Source: Rickettsia typhi (GTDB lineage: Bacteria > Pseudomonadota > Alphaproteobacteria > Rickettsiales > UBA1997). Taken from it: a stretch of DNA of 9,855 nucleotides. The notes beneath the pieces were generated by a model, which saw only the letters and a program-made list of their open reading frames with translations, was not told the DNA's origin and made no database searches. The DNA is taken from the NCBI GenBank assembly GCA_945861125.1, contig CAMASZ010000033.1, positions 1 through 9,855 of the forward strand, written 5' to 3'. Below are positions 1-6,583 of the stretch, in pieces; positions within the stretch are counted from its first letter, which is position 1; each line of letters opens with the position of its first letter. Made by a program: the position numbers and the translations under genes.

Positions 1-707
1 ATAAGTGGAGAATTATTTGAACTCGAGGCTTCTGGAGTATTCCCTCCATTTAACCAGTACTTTTTCCCATCAACATTACTATGCATAAATGTGTGAATTA
101 TAGGGCTTGGCGAAGTATAGGCCGGAACCGAATAGTCAAAAAAATTAACTCCCGCAACTCCATATTGACCAACTCTTATTGTAGTGTTATTAAAATATCC
201 TAAATGAAAATTACCGGCAGTTCCGCCAATAAAAAAATTATTATTACCAGTAGATCTTCTTTGCTCTACAACTATAAAAGTATATGAATTATTTATTAAG
301 CTAGATCCATCAAAAGTAAGATAGTCATTAACACCGTCAAATCTAATTCCTGGTATCGCTCCGTTAAAAACATTTTCATAAAATTTAGGACGATTTACCA
401 CTGCTGGAGGCAGGGCGTTGTTTTTATTAGTTGATTGAATATTATTGTCATACCAAATAGTAATATCAGTTGCATCTTGCTCTTCTGCATCATTAAAGCT
501 TCTTTCTGAACTAGTTTCAAGCCATAACTGTAAATCTTTTATAGAAGGAATTGGAGAATTATTTGTAATGTTTTGAGCAGTTTGAAGTCTCATTTTAGTG
601 ACCAATCTAGAGCTTTGAGTAACACCTGCCACAAGAATTCCGATAATTAAAATTACTATTGATAATTCAATTAATGAAAATGCTTTTTTTTTGATAATTT
701 GATTCAT
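1..707 (-). CDS. Prepilin-type protein with LamG/concanavalin-like domain (C-terminus cut by window edge)
   Basis: I translated this frame by hand from the ATG at 707-705; it stays open for 235 codons to the window edge, so the C-terminus is missing. Residues 1-30 form a class III (type IV pilin/pseudopilin) signal: short basic leader MNQIIKKKA, likely cleavage between Ala9 and Phe10, FSLIEL with Glu14 at mature position +5, then a hydrophobic helix. The residue before the cut is Ala rather than the usual Gly. Residues about 50-90 (LQLWLETSSERSFND, then ITIWYD) closely match the paralogue at 3885-4757. Residues about 105-235, with IPGIRFDGVNDYLTF, look like the start of a LamG/concanavalin-like jelly roll, often a glycan- or surface-binding fold. 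The expected role is a minor pilin or pseudopilin displaying an adhesive domain, which is inference. It begins one base after the ribBX stop, so it is probably co-transcribed and perhaps translationally coupled. No Shine-Dalgarno is visible. Confidence 0.8.
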   Translation of the reverse strand, partial: MNQIIKKKAFSLIELSIVILIIGILVAGVTQSSRLVTKMRLQTAQNITNNSPIPSIKDLQLWLETSSERSFNDAEEQDATDITIWYDNNIQSTNKNNALPPAVVNRPKFYENVFNGAIPGIRFDGVNDYLTFDGSSLINNSYTFIVVEQRRSTGNNNFFIGGTAGNFHLGYFNNTTIRVGQYGVAGVNFFDYSVPAYTSPSPIIHTFMHSNVDGKKYWLNGGNTPEASSSNNSPL

Positions 708-708
708 A

Positions 709-1812
709 TTACAGCTTTTTATAGTCTTGAATATTGATTCCAAAAGCTTCAATACCAATTATAGATTTTTTTGAATTAGTTAAAAGGATCAAATTTTTTA
801 TACCCAAGTCAACAAGAATTTGCGCTCCTGTACCATAATTTCTAATAGTGTTAATAAATTTAGTTTTGTATAAATTTTCATCAAAAAATAATTCTGATAT
901 TTTTTCATTCGGTTGCCTAATTATTACCACAACCCCATTTCCATTTTTAGCAATTTTTTTCATCGCTTTTTGTAAAATTCCTGACCTTGGATCATTGGAG
1001 CTATGAAGGCAATCACTAGTGATGTTTAAGTGATGCATCCTTACTAATACTGATTTTTCATGTTCTATTTCACCTTTTATTAAAACAAGATGTTCAATGT
1101 TGTCAATTTTACTGCGATATATTTTAGCTAAAAATTCTCCAGCAATCTTGCTATTAAATTTTCTGGTTTCTACCAATTCAACTAACTTTTCATTCTTACG
1201 ACGATATTCAATAAGATCGGCAATACTGGCAATTTTTAAATTATGTTTTTTTGCAAACTTCACTAAATCAGACATTCTAGACATTGTTCCATCATCATTC
1301 ATGATTTCACAAATCACTCCAGAAGGATTCAAACCAGCAAGCTTTGAAATATCAACCGCCGCTTCCGTATGACCAGCTCTTACCAAAACTCCACCATTTT
1401 GTGCTTTTAAAGGAAAAATGTGTCCAGGGCTAACAATAGACTCTTTACCTTTTGTATTATCAATGGCAACCTTAATTGTTTTAGCTCTATCTTGCGCTGA
1501 AATTCCAGTGGCAATTCCATCTTTGGCCTCAATTGAAATTGTAAATGCAGTACGATGACGTGATTCGTTTTTAAGGGCCATTAGCGGTAGTTCTAATTGA
1601 TTAACCCTTGATTCATCTAAAGCTAAACAAATTAAACCACGACCATATTTAGCCATAAAATTTATTTTTTGATCATCACACTTTTCAGCAGGTATAACTA
1701 AATCGCCTTCATTTTCTCTATTTTCGTCATCAACTAAAATAAATATTTTGCCACTTCTAGCTTCATCAATAATTTCTGGTATTGTGGATAAATAGTTATT
1801 TTTTTTTATCAT
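709..1812 (-). CDS. ribBA: 3,4-dihydroxy-2-butanone-4-phosphate synthase with degenerate GTP cyclohydrolase II-like domain (RibBX type)
   Basis: This 367-residue protein should make the four-carbon precursor of riboflavin from ribulose 5-phosphate. The RibB domain covers about 8-205 and looks intact: acidic DDENRENEGD at 28-37, SPGHIFPL at 128-135 and RAGHTEAAVD at 145-154. Residues about 240-367 resemble GTP cyclohydrolase II (RibA), for example NYGTGAQILVDLGI at 325-338 and the LLTNSKK stretch. The three zinc-binding cysteines of RibA, expected in the patterns SECLTGD and RCDCG, align with Asn263, Asp274 and Arg276. The Asp two residues before the conserved Arg324 is Thr322. GTP cyclohydrolase activity is therefore unlikely. 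This matches the RibBX variant known in Proteobacteria, where the tail has lost RibA catalysis. A separate ribA would then be needed elsewhere. It lies downstream of ribE and directly upstream of a prepilin gene. No FMN riboswitch is seen. Confidence 0.93.
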   Translation of the reverse strand: MIKKNNYLSTIPEIIDEARSGKIFILVDDENRENEGDLVIPAEKCDDQKINFMAKYGRGLICLALDESRVNQLELPLMALKNESRHRTAFTISIEAKDGIATGISAQDRAKTIKVAIDNTKGKESIVSPGHIFPLKAQNGGVLVRAGHTEAAVDISKLAGLNPSGVICEIMNDDGTMSRMSDLVKFAKKHNLKIASIADLIEYRRKNEKLVELVETRKFNSKIAGEFLAKIYRSKIDNIEHLVLIKGEIEHEKSVLVRMHHLNITSDCLHSSNDPRSGILQKAMKKIAKNGNGVVVIIRQPNEKISELFFDENLYKTKFINTIRNYGTGAQILVDLGIKNLILLTNSKKSIIGIEAFGINIQDYKKL

Positions 1813-1951
1813 AATTTTAGTGAAGTAGTTTTTGAAAAAATACCATTATTAAAATAAATATTGCAAAATTTAAACAATATTTTTAAGCGCTAAATATAAA
1901 ATCTATCAATTTTATATTTGAAATTGAGGTTATTGTGATATTTTTTTATAA
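1813..1951 (-). promoter_or_regulatory. ribE-ribBX spacer with two AT-rich hairpins
   Basis: This 139-bp spacer contains two strong inverted repeats. One, 1892-1919, is a perfect 11-bp stem (AAATATAAAAT and its complement) around a 6-base loop. The other, 1856-1882, is an 8-bp stem (AAATATTG/CAATATTT) around an 11-base loop. Between the second hairpin and the ribBX ATG lies a weak promoter-like sequence. On the minus strand neither hairpin is followed by a clean run of T, so a Rho-independent terminator call is doubtful. They may end ribE transcripts, form a ribBX leader, or reflect base composition. No conserved RFN (FMN riboswitch) boxes are present. Confidence 0.4.
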
Positions 1952-2578
1952 TTAATTAGAAGATGAAAAATTACTTAACTTCATCAAATATCTAGCAATC
2001 AAATCGATTTCTATATTTACTAAATCTCCAACTTTAAGATATTGAAAATTAGTATTTAAAAAACTGTGCGGAATCAAATTAATTTTAAAAAAACTATCTT
2101 CAATTTCATTTACAGTTAGCGAAACACCATCTATGGCTATAGAGCCCTTTTGAACAATATATTTTGCTAAATTTTCTTTTAATTCGAAAGCAATTTGCCA
2201 AGAATCTTTAATTTTTTTAATGCTTAAAATCTTTACCGTATCATCAATATGACCAGATACTATGTGGCCCCCAAATTCATCACCAACTTTCATTGCAAAT
2301 TCAACATTAATGGCTTGTTTTTTTTTCCAGTTTTTTAAAGTGGTTTTTTTTAAAGTCTCTTCTGAAGCTTGAAAATAAAGCGTTGTATTATTTTTTATTA
2401 TTTTTTTTTTGATAAGAGTCAAACAAATTCCATTACAAGATATTGATGATCCTATTTTCAGCGCATTTGCAGACTTTTTTTTATGATTATTTATGGAAAT
2501 TTTTAATAAACTATCTTTACTATCATCAATCTTAATTTCTTCTATTCTGGCTAGGTTAGTTATTATTCCTGTAAACAT
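1952..2578 (-). CDS. ribE: Riboflavin synthase, alpha subunit
   Basis: This 208-residue protein should catalyse dismutation of two 6,7-dimethyl-8-ribityllumazine molecules to riboflavin, the last step of riboflavin synthesis, in the cytosol. It has the internal two-fold repeat of lumazine-binding domains. Repeat one starts with the diagnostic MFTGI at 1-5 and has SCNGICLTL at 47-55. Repeat two has GGHIVSGHID at 103-112, IDGVSLTV at 149-156 and IPHSFLNT at about 169-176. The length is in the normal range for the family. The start is fixed by the invariant MFTGI terminus even though no Shine-Dalgarno precedes it. The last residues (SNFSSSN) are a nonconserved tail. ribBX lies 139 bp downstream; ribD and ribH are not in the window. 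Upstream is a 333-bp gene-free stretch, so it is probably transcribed from its own promoter there. Confidence 0.95.
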   Translation of the reverse strand: MFTGIITNLARIEEIKIDDSKDSLLKISINNHKKKSANALKIGSSISCNGICLTLIKKKIIKNNTTLYFQASEETLKKTTLKNWKKKQAINVEFAMKVGDEFGGHIVSGHIDDTVKILSIKKIKDSWQIAFELKENLAKYIVQKGSIAIDGVSLTVNEIEDSFFKINLIPHSFLNTNFQYLKVGDLVNIEIDLIARYLMKLSNFSSSN

Positions 2579-2663
2579 TATAATTTATATGAAAACTTAC
2601 TAAATATCTGTAACATATGATTTTAAACTTAAATAATATATTAGTTTTAATTTAACTAATCTA

Positions 2664-2861
2664 ATACCCTTTCCCATTCTAAATTATACTAAAGAATTTT
2701 ATAAACATCTTCTTTAAAATTTTTGCTAAAAAATTTAAAAAGCTTTTTTTGTATGGGCCTCATGTTGTATGGGTATACAGCATTTCGTTTTTTAACTTTT
2801 TTATCTAAAAATTTTTGTGAAGAATGTTTATTTTAAAATGGGAAATGTTATAACTTGGTAT
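2664..2861. repeat. MITE-like intergenic repeat, copy A
   Basis: The outer ends are imperfect inverted repeats: ATACC at 2664-2668 and TTTCCCATTCTAAA at 2670-2683 on the left, matched on the right by TTTAAAATGGGAAA at 2832-2845 and GGTAT at 2857-2861. The core, about 2757-2817, aligns with copy B (6426 onward): both read GCCTCA, a hairpin, then a T/A-rich stretch with TATCTAAAAA. The copy A hairpin at 2762-2783 pairs ATGTTGTAT with ATACAGCAT around GGGT, with one G·U. There is no coding capacity. The exact ends are uncertain because the flanks are so AT-rich, and no clear target-site duplication is visible. Confidence 0.5.
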
Positions 2862-2884
2862 TTTTGGCTAAAAAATTAACAACA

Positions 2885-2911
2885 ATACTAGCTAAAATAA
2901 TTTAGTAGTAT
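2885..2911 (-). terminator. Possible rpoH terminator hairpin
   Basis: Immediately after the rpoH stop codon the minus strand can form a 27-base hairpin: ATACTA, CTAAA, loop TTAT, TTTAG, one bulged C, TAGTAT. It gives 11 base pairs. The following minus-strand sequence is T-rich (TGTTGTTAATTTTTT), although the main T run starts several bases after the stem. The stem is GC-poor, as expected for this genome. The position fits a Rho-independent terminator, but the offset T run makes this a moderate call. Confidence 0.45.
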
Positions 2912-3805
2912 CTAAGATATAGCAAATTGTAGTTTTACTTCTTTTTTAATTTTATTCATAGCATTTTCTTCGATTTGTCTAATTCTTTCACGAGATATAT
3001 TGTAAAACTTACTTAGTTCTTCTAGAGTTGAAGGATTATCAGTTAGTTGCCTTTTTATTAAGATATCTTTCTCTCTTTCGTTTAAAGAAGAAAATGCTTT
3101 ATCAAAGATAGTTTTTCTTTGTTCAAACTGTTGCTTTTTAATAATTATTTCTTCTTGATTTTCTTGTGATGAGGCAATTAAGTTTCCGACCTCTTCACAA
3201 TCTTCACTATCACTATCAACAAGATTATTAAGAGAAACATCGGATTGTGATAATCTTGAATCCATTTCTATTACTTCTTTGCCTGATACATTTAAATCTG
3301 ATGCTATTTTAGAAATCTTTTCTTCGGAAAGCATATTACCAGAACCATCTATACCAAGCTTCTTTTTTATTTTGTGAAGATTAAAAAAAAGTTTTTTTTG
3401 CGCCAAAGTAGTGCCAATTTTAACTAAAGACCATGAACGAAGAATATAATCTTGAATAAAGGCACGAATCCACCACATTGCATAAGTAGAAAAGCGAAAA
3501 CCTTTACGAGGCTCAAATTTTTTAACAGCCTGAACTAAACCAAGATTACCTTCTGATACTAAATCTACCACTGGGAGACCATAATTTTTAAACTTCATAG
3601 CGATTTTTACTACCAATCTTAAATGACTCTGAAGAAGCGCTTTCGCTGACTCCATATCATTTTGTTCTGAATATTTAATGCTATAATTAAATTCCTCTTC
3701 TTGGGATAAAATTGGAAAACTATTGACTTGATTAAGATATTTCAAGAAACCACTACTACCGTATTTATCAGGTAGGGAGAAGTTAGTTGCTATGCTACTA
3801 TTCAT
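2912..3805 (-). CDS. rpoH: RNA polymerase heat-shock sigma factor RpoH (sigma-32)
   Basis: This 297-residue sigma-70-family protein should direct RNA polymerase to heat-shock promoters. Region 2 spans about 58-132 and contains SHLRLVVKIA, DLVSEGNLGLVQAV and the -10-recognition stretch FRFSTYAMWWIRAFIQDYI. The segment QKKLFFNLHKIKKKL at 136-150 is the RpoH box, which separates RpoH from RpoD and other group members. Region 4 lies at about 238-290, with the helix-turn-helix TLEELSKFYNISRERIRQI at 260-278 for -35 recognition. The length is typical for RpoH and there is no RpoD-type region 1.1. It is flanked by its own likely promoter upstream and a hairpin just after the stop, so it looks monocistronic. 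In other bacteria RpoH is controlled by chaperones and FtsH; nothing in the sequence addresses that here. Confidence 0.95.
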   Translation of the reverse strand: MNSSIATNFSLPDKYGSSGFLKYLNQVNSFPILSQEEEFNYSIKYSEQNDMESAKALLQSHLRLVVKIAMKFKNYGLPVVDLVSEGNLGLVQAVKKFEPRKGFRFSTYAMWWIRAFIQDYILRSWSLVKIGTTLAQKKLFFNLHKIKKKLGIDGSGNMLSEEKISKIASDLNVSGKEVIEMDSRLSQSDVSLNNLVDSDSEDCEEVGNLIASSQENQEEIIIKKQQFEQRKTIFDKAFSSLNEREKDILIKRQLTDNPSTLEELSKFYNISRERIRQIEENAMNKIKKEVKLQFAIS

Positions 3806-3849
3806 AAGATATCAAAATTTATTGGCAATGTAGTACAATGTACAATAAA

Positions 3850-3878
3850 ATTATAGTGATTTTCTTCAAAAATTCAAG
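3850..3878 (-). promoter_or_regulatory. Likely rpoH promoter
   Basis: On the minus strand, TTGAAT (plus 3872-3877) and a perfect TATAAT (plus 3850-3855) are separated by 16 bp, in the 79-bp gap before rpoH. Transcription would begin near 3843, leaving a leader of about 40 bases. The -35 region also reads CTTGAA, the -35 hexamer of sigma-32 promoters, so the site may be read by RpoD, RpoH or both. Just downstream the leader carries the short repeated element TACATTG twice (around 3824-3842), which could be an operator. These are motif matches only. Confidence 0.5.
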
Positions 3879-3884
3879 ATAGGA

Positions 3885-4757
3885 TTAAATATTTTTTATT
3901 GAAATTTTATATTTTTTAGACAAATAGGAAAAAACCTCTCTTCTTTCATTTATTTTTAAAGCTCTATTAAAAACTATTATTTCAGAAATTAAACCATTAA
4001 AATTTTCCGTAGAGCTAAGATTTGAACCAATAGTAAGACCATTGATAGAATTAGTTCCAGAATTAAATTTAACTCCTCCAAATAAAGTTGTTACATCATT
4101 TAAATATGCAGAAGAAGATGTTCCATTAATATAAACAGCTAGTACATAATCATAATTGTTTATAAAACTATTTGTGACAGAGTTAGAAGATCCAGAAACT
4201 CCAGCATCTAAACGAACCCTATCATTAGATATAGAAACTCTAAATTGAGGTTGACTCGAAGCCGAATCAAAAAGAGTTATGAAAGATGATGTAGTTGTAT
4301 AGTTTGGACGAAAAACTATAAAGATTGTTGCCTGTGAAAAAGTTCCTTGCGCAAGACTAGCGAGCGAAATTTTTCCAGTACCACCAAAAGAAACAGAAGG
4401 TAGTTGATTAATTCCAGATTTTATATATACAACATCTACTCCAGCTGATTTAGTTAATTTATTGGTTTTATTGACAATTGAAAAAGGACTTACATCAAAC
4501 CATTCTGTAATTTGAGAATTATTATATGCCTGACTTTCATTAAAAGAATTTTTCAAAGATGTTTCATACCATAAAGTAAGACCATTAATGTTATTAATAT
4601 TTGATCTAGAAGTCAAAGCTCTGGCATTAGCAAGTCTACCAGTTGCAATTAAGTTTGCTCCTTGCAAAACTCCTATGATAATTCCACCAACCAAAATAAG
4701 AACAATTGATAATTCAAGCAATGTAAATGCTTTGGGCTTAGCTTTATTTTTGTACAT
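3885..4757 (-). CDS. Prepilin-type protein with LamG/concanavalin-like domain
   Basis: This 290-residue protein starts with a class III prepilin signal: basic leader MYKNKAKPKA, predicted cut between Ala10 and Phe11, FTLLEL with Glu15 at mature +5, then a hydrophobic helix to about 31. As in the paralogue at 1-707, Ala replaces the usual Gly before the cut. After the helix comes a shared segment (LTLWYETSLKNSFNE, then ITEWFD, about 60-88). Residues about 115-290 look like a LamG/concanavalin-like jelly roll: LPSVSFGG near 119, many Ser/Thr/Asn strands, and the typical ending FNGLISEIIVFNRAL then YLSKKYKI at about 253-285. The likely role is a minor pilin or pseudopilin exposing a binding domain. 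The ligand cannot be read from sequence. It begins 22 bp after the gcvPB stop, so co-transcription with gcvPB is likely. No pilus assembly genes are in the window. Confidence 0.85.
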   Translation of the reverse strand: MYKNKAKPKAFTLLELSIVLILVGGIIIGVLQGANLIATGRLANARALTSRSNINNINGLTLWYETSLKNSFNESQAYNNSQITEWFDVSPFSIVNKTNKLTKSAGVDVVYIKSGINQLPSVSFGGTGKISLASLAQGTFSQATIFIVFRPNYTTTSSFITLFDSASSQPQFRVSISNDRVRLDAGVSGSSNSVTNSFINNYDYVLAVYINGTSSSAYLNDVTTLFGGVKFNSGTNSINGLTIGSNLSSTENFNGLISEIIVFNRALKINERREVFSYLSKKYKISIKNI

Positions 4758-4779
4758 AATTTTACTTAAAAATTATTTG

Positions 4780-6264
4780 TTATGATACTAATTCATTCCA
4801 AGTCAATGTTGGATTTTTTGCAGCCTTAACGTCATCAAGCCTTCTTCTTGGCGTGTTAATTGGATATTGGTGAAATTTATCACCATTACCTTCAGCAACT
4901 TCTTTAGCAATATAAAGCATGATGTCAATAAAATTATCAATTGTTTGTAGATTCTCCGTTTCAGTTGGTTCAATTAACATAGCACCTTGAACAACTAAAG
5001 GAAAAAATACTGTCATTGGGTGAATACCAAATTCAACTAAGGCCTTGGCAATATCAAGAGTTGTAACTCCTTGAGATTTTTGTATTTTATCAGTTAACAA
5101 ACATTCATGCATACAATTTCCTTGGAAAGGAACGTGATAGTGATTTTTTAATTTTGTTAAAATGTAATTAGCAGAAATAACCGCATCTTCAGCTACCTTT
5201 TGTAAACCATCATTGCCATGAGAGAGCATATAAGTTAAGGCGCGGACATGCATTCCAAATTGTCCATTAAAACCTTTTACTTTACCACAAGAGTTTTTTG
5301 GTTTGATAAATTTAAATTTATCACCAATTTTTTCAACATGAGGTGAAGGCAAAAATTGAGCCAGTTCTTCGCGAACAGCTATTGGACCAGATCCAGGACC
5401 ACCACCGCCATGAGGCGTTGAAAAAGTTTTATGTAAGTTAAAATGCATTACATCAACTCCAATATCAGCAGGACGAACCTTCCCTACAATAGCGTTATAG
5501 TTAGCGCCGTCGCAATAAAAATATCCGCCAATATCGTGAATCAATTTAGCAATTTCAATAATATTTTTCTCAAATTTACCGCAAGTATTAGGATTGGTAA
5601 TCATTGTACCAGCAATGTTTTTACCATGTTCAGCAATTAATTTTTTAAAAATTTCTAAATCAACTAATCCTTCAGAATCAGAAGGAATTACTTTAATTTC
5701 AAAACCACAAATAGCTGCTGTTGCAGGATTAGTACCATGAGCTGAATCAGGAATTAAAACAATTTTACGATTTAGTTCACCCTTAACTTCATGAGCTTTT
5801 TTAATGACCAACATTCCAGCCAATTCACCTTGGGCTCCGGCCGCAGGAGCTAATGATACACCTTTCAAGCCAGTAAGTGTTGCCAACCAATTTTGCAAAT
5901 TATACATCAATTCTAAAGCACCTTGAACCGTTGATTCATCTTGCAATGGATGAATATCAGCAAAACCGGGGAGACGAGCCATTTTTTCATTTAAACGCGG
6001 ATTATGTTTCATGGTACAAGAACCAAGTGGATAAAAGCCAGCATCAATTGAATAATTTTGATTAGAAAGGCGCACAAAATGACGAATAACTTGTGGTTCA
6101 TTAACTTGAGGTAAACCAATTTTCTCGCGTGATTTTTGCCCAGTTTTAGATTTAAAATTTTTAACTTCGGGTAAATCAACGCCACACGCACCTTCACGTG
6201 ACTGCTTTATTAAAAGTTCGGTTTCATGATTTAAACCAGTTTGAGCGGGAATAAAATTTGACAT
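4780..6264 (-). CDS. gcvPB: Glycine dehydrogenase (decarboxylating) subunit 2, P-protein beta subunit
   Basis: This 494-residue PLP enzyme subunit works with GcvPA to decarboxylate glycine and pass the aminomethyl group to lipoylated H-protein in the glycine cleavage system. Family landmarks are FYPLGSCTMKHNPR at 77-90, APAAGAQGELAG at 139-150, DSAHGTNPATAA at 173-184, TNPNTCG at 223-229, and the PLP-lysine segment HFNLHKTFSTPHGGGGPG at 274-291, with Lys279 the expected Schiff-base residue. Its length matches the catalytic half of the split P-protein rather than the roughly 950-residue fused form. The C-terminal RRRLDDVKAAKNPTLTW stretch matches an ending I associate with proteobacterial GcvPB. 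gcvT, gcvH and gcvPA, usually just upstream, are absent: upstream is a 420-bp gene-free repeat region. A prepilin gene follows after 22 bp. No glycine riboswitch is seen in the upstream DNA. Confidence 0.95.
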   Translation of the reverse strand: MSNFIPAQTGLNHETELLIKQSREGACGVDLPEVKNFKSKTGQKSREKIGLPQVNEPQVIRHFVRLSNQNYSIDAGFYPLGSCTMKHNPRLNEKMARLPGFADIHPLQDESTVQGALELMYNLQNWLATLTGLKGVSLAPAAGAQGELAGMLVIKKAHEVKGELNRKIVLIPDSAHGTNPATAAICGFEIKVIPSDSEGLVDLEIFKKLIAEHGKNIAGTMITNPNTCGKFEKNIIEIAKLIHDIGGYFYCDGANYNAIVGKVRPADIGVDVMHFNLHKTFSTPHGGGGPGSGPIAVREELAQFLPSPHVEKIGDKFKFIKPKNSCGKVKGFNGQFGMHVRALTYMLSHGNDGLQKVAEDAVISANYILTKLKNHYHVPFQGNCMHECLLTDKIQKSQGVTTLDIAKALVEFGIHPMTVFFPLVVQGAMLIEPTETENLQTIDNFIDIMLYIAKEVAEGNGDKFHQYPINTPRRRLDDVKAAKNPTLTWNELVS

Positions 6265-6347
6265 AATTTATTAATAAAATTGACGATTATTTTTTATGAT
6301 TTTTATTTATTTAATTTAAAAAAAATTTTATTTTGTTATATTGGCTA

Positions 6348-6583
6348 ATACCAGATCTCATCTTTAAAAGTTTTAAAAAAAATTAAAATTCTAACTTCAT
6401 ATTTCTGGCTAAAAATCTCTAAAAAGCCTCAGCTGTATCGATATACAGCTTCATTTCTTAAAAATTTTTATCTAAAAAATCGTGTCGCTCGCGTTAGCAC
6501 GACTGAATAAAAAGTTTCGCTCGCGTTAGTGCGACTGGCAAAAATATTTTGTTATAATTTTATTTAAAGATAGGATTTGGTAT
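6348..6583. repeat. MITE-like intergenic repeat, copy B
   Basis: The ends form an imperfect 21-base inverted repeat, 6348-6368 against 6563-6583, with 18 of 21 positions matching; both arms begin ATACCA and finish ATCTTTAAA read inward. Inside, GGCTAAAAATCTCTAAAAAG leads into GCCTCA at 6426 and a perfect 8-bp hairpin at 6431-6450 (AGCTGTAT, loop CGAT, ATACAGCT), then TATCTAAAAAA. This core matches copy A at about 2757-2817. Copy B additionally carries two GC-rich 21-bp units. There is no coding capacity, so any mobility would depend on proteins encoded elsewhere. Confidence 0.55.
6485..6537. repeat. GC-rich 21-bp direct repeat, two units
   Basis: Two 21-bp units, 6485-6505 and 6517-6537, share TCGCTCGCGTTAG and CGACTG and differ only at the two bases between (CA against TG). 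The period is 32 bp. They are strikingly GC-rich for this genome. Each unit has short self-complementary arms (GTCG/CGAC at 6484-6503; TCGC/GCGA at 6517-6534). They lie inside repeat copy B and have no counterpart in copy A. The function is unknown. Confidence 0.75.

Larger units (their letters stand above)
2579..2911. other. Gene-free stretch between rpoH and ribE
   Basis: This 333-bp stretch has no credible coding frame. From the rpoH side it holds a hairpin just after the rpoH stop (2885-2911), a MITE-like repeat copy (about 2664-2861) and then roughly 85 bp of very AT-rich sequence before ribE that must carry the ribE promoter if ribE has its own. A small inverted repeat, TTAGTT/AACTAA at 2641-2659, lies in that last part; its meaning is unknown. 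Confidence 0.6.

Noticed and set aside
1097..1372. Open plus-strand frame of 91 codons
   Set aside because: It lies entirely antisense to ribBX, has no recognisable domain, and its content is explained by the gene on the other strand. The other short frames inside gcvPB, the carbamoyltransferase gene, the SGNH gene and the prepilin gene were rejected for the same reason.
1813..1951. FMN riboswitch upstream of ribBX
   Set aside because: The spacer lacks the conserved RFN boxes and is too AT-rich and too short for the full fold.
2641..2659. TTAGTT/AACTAA inverted repeat as an operator for ribE
   Set aside because: A 6-bp A/T-rich stem is expected by chance in this DNA, and nothing else supports it.
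3796..3834. RNA thermometer over the rpoH start
   Set aside because: CTACATT in the leader can pair with AATAGTAG just after the ATG only with a bulge, and the loop is long. This is too weak to call from one sequence.
6485..6537. CRISPR array
   Set aside because: There are only two units, the spacer between them is 11 bp, and no cas genes are nearby.
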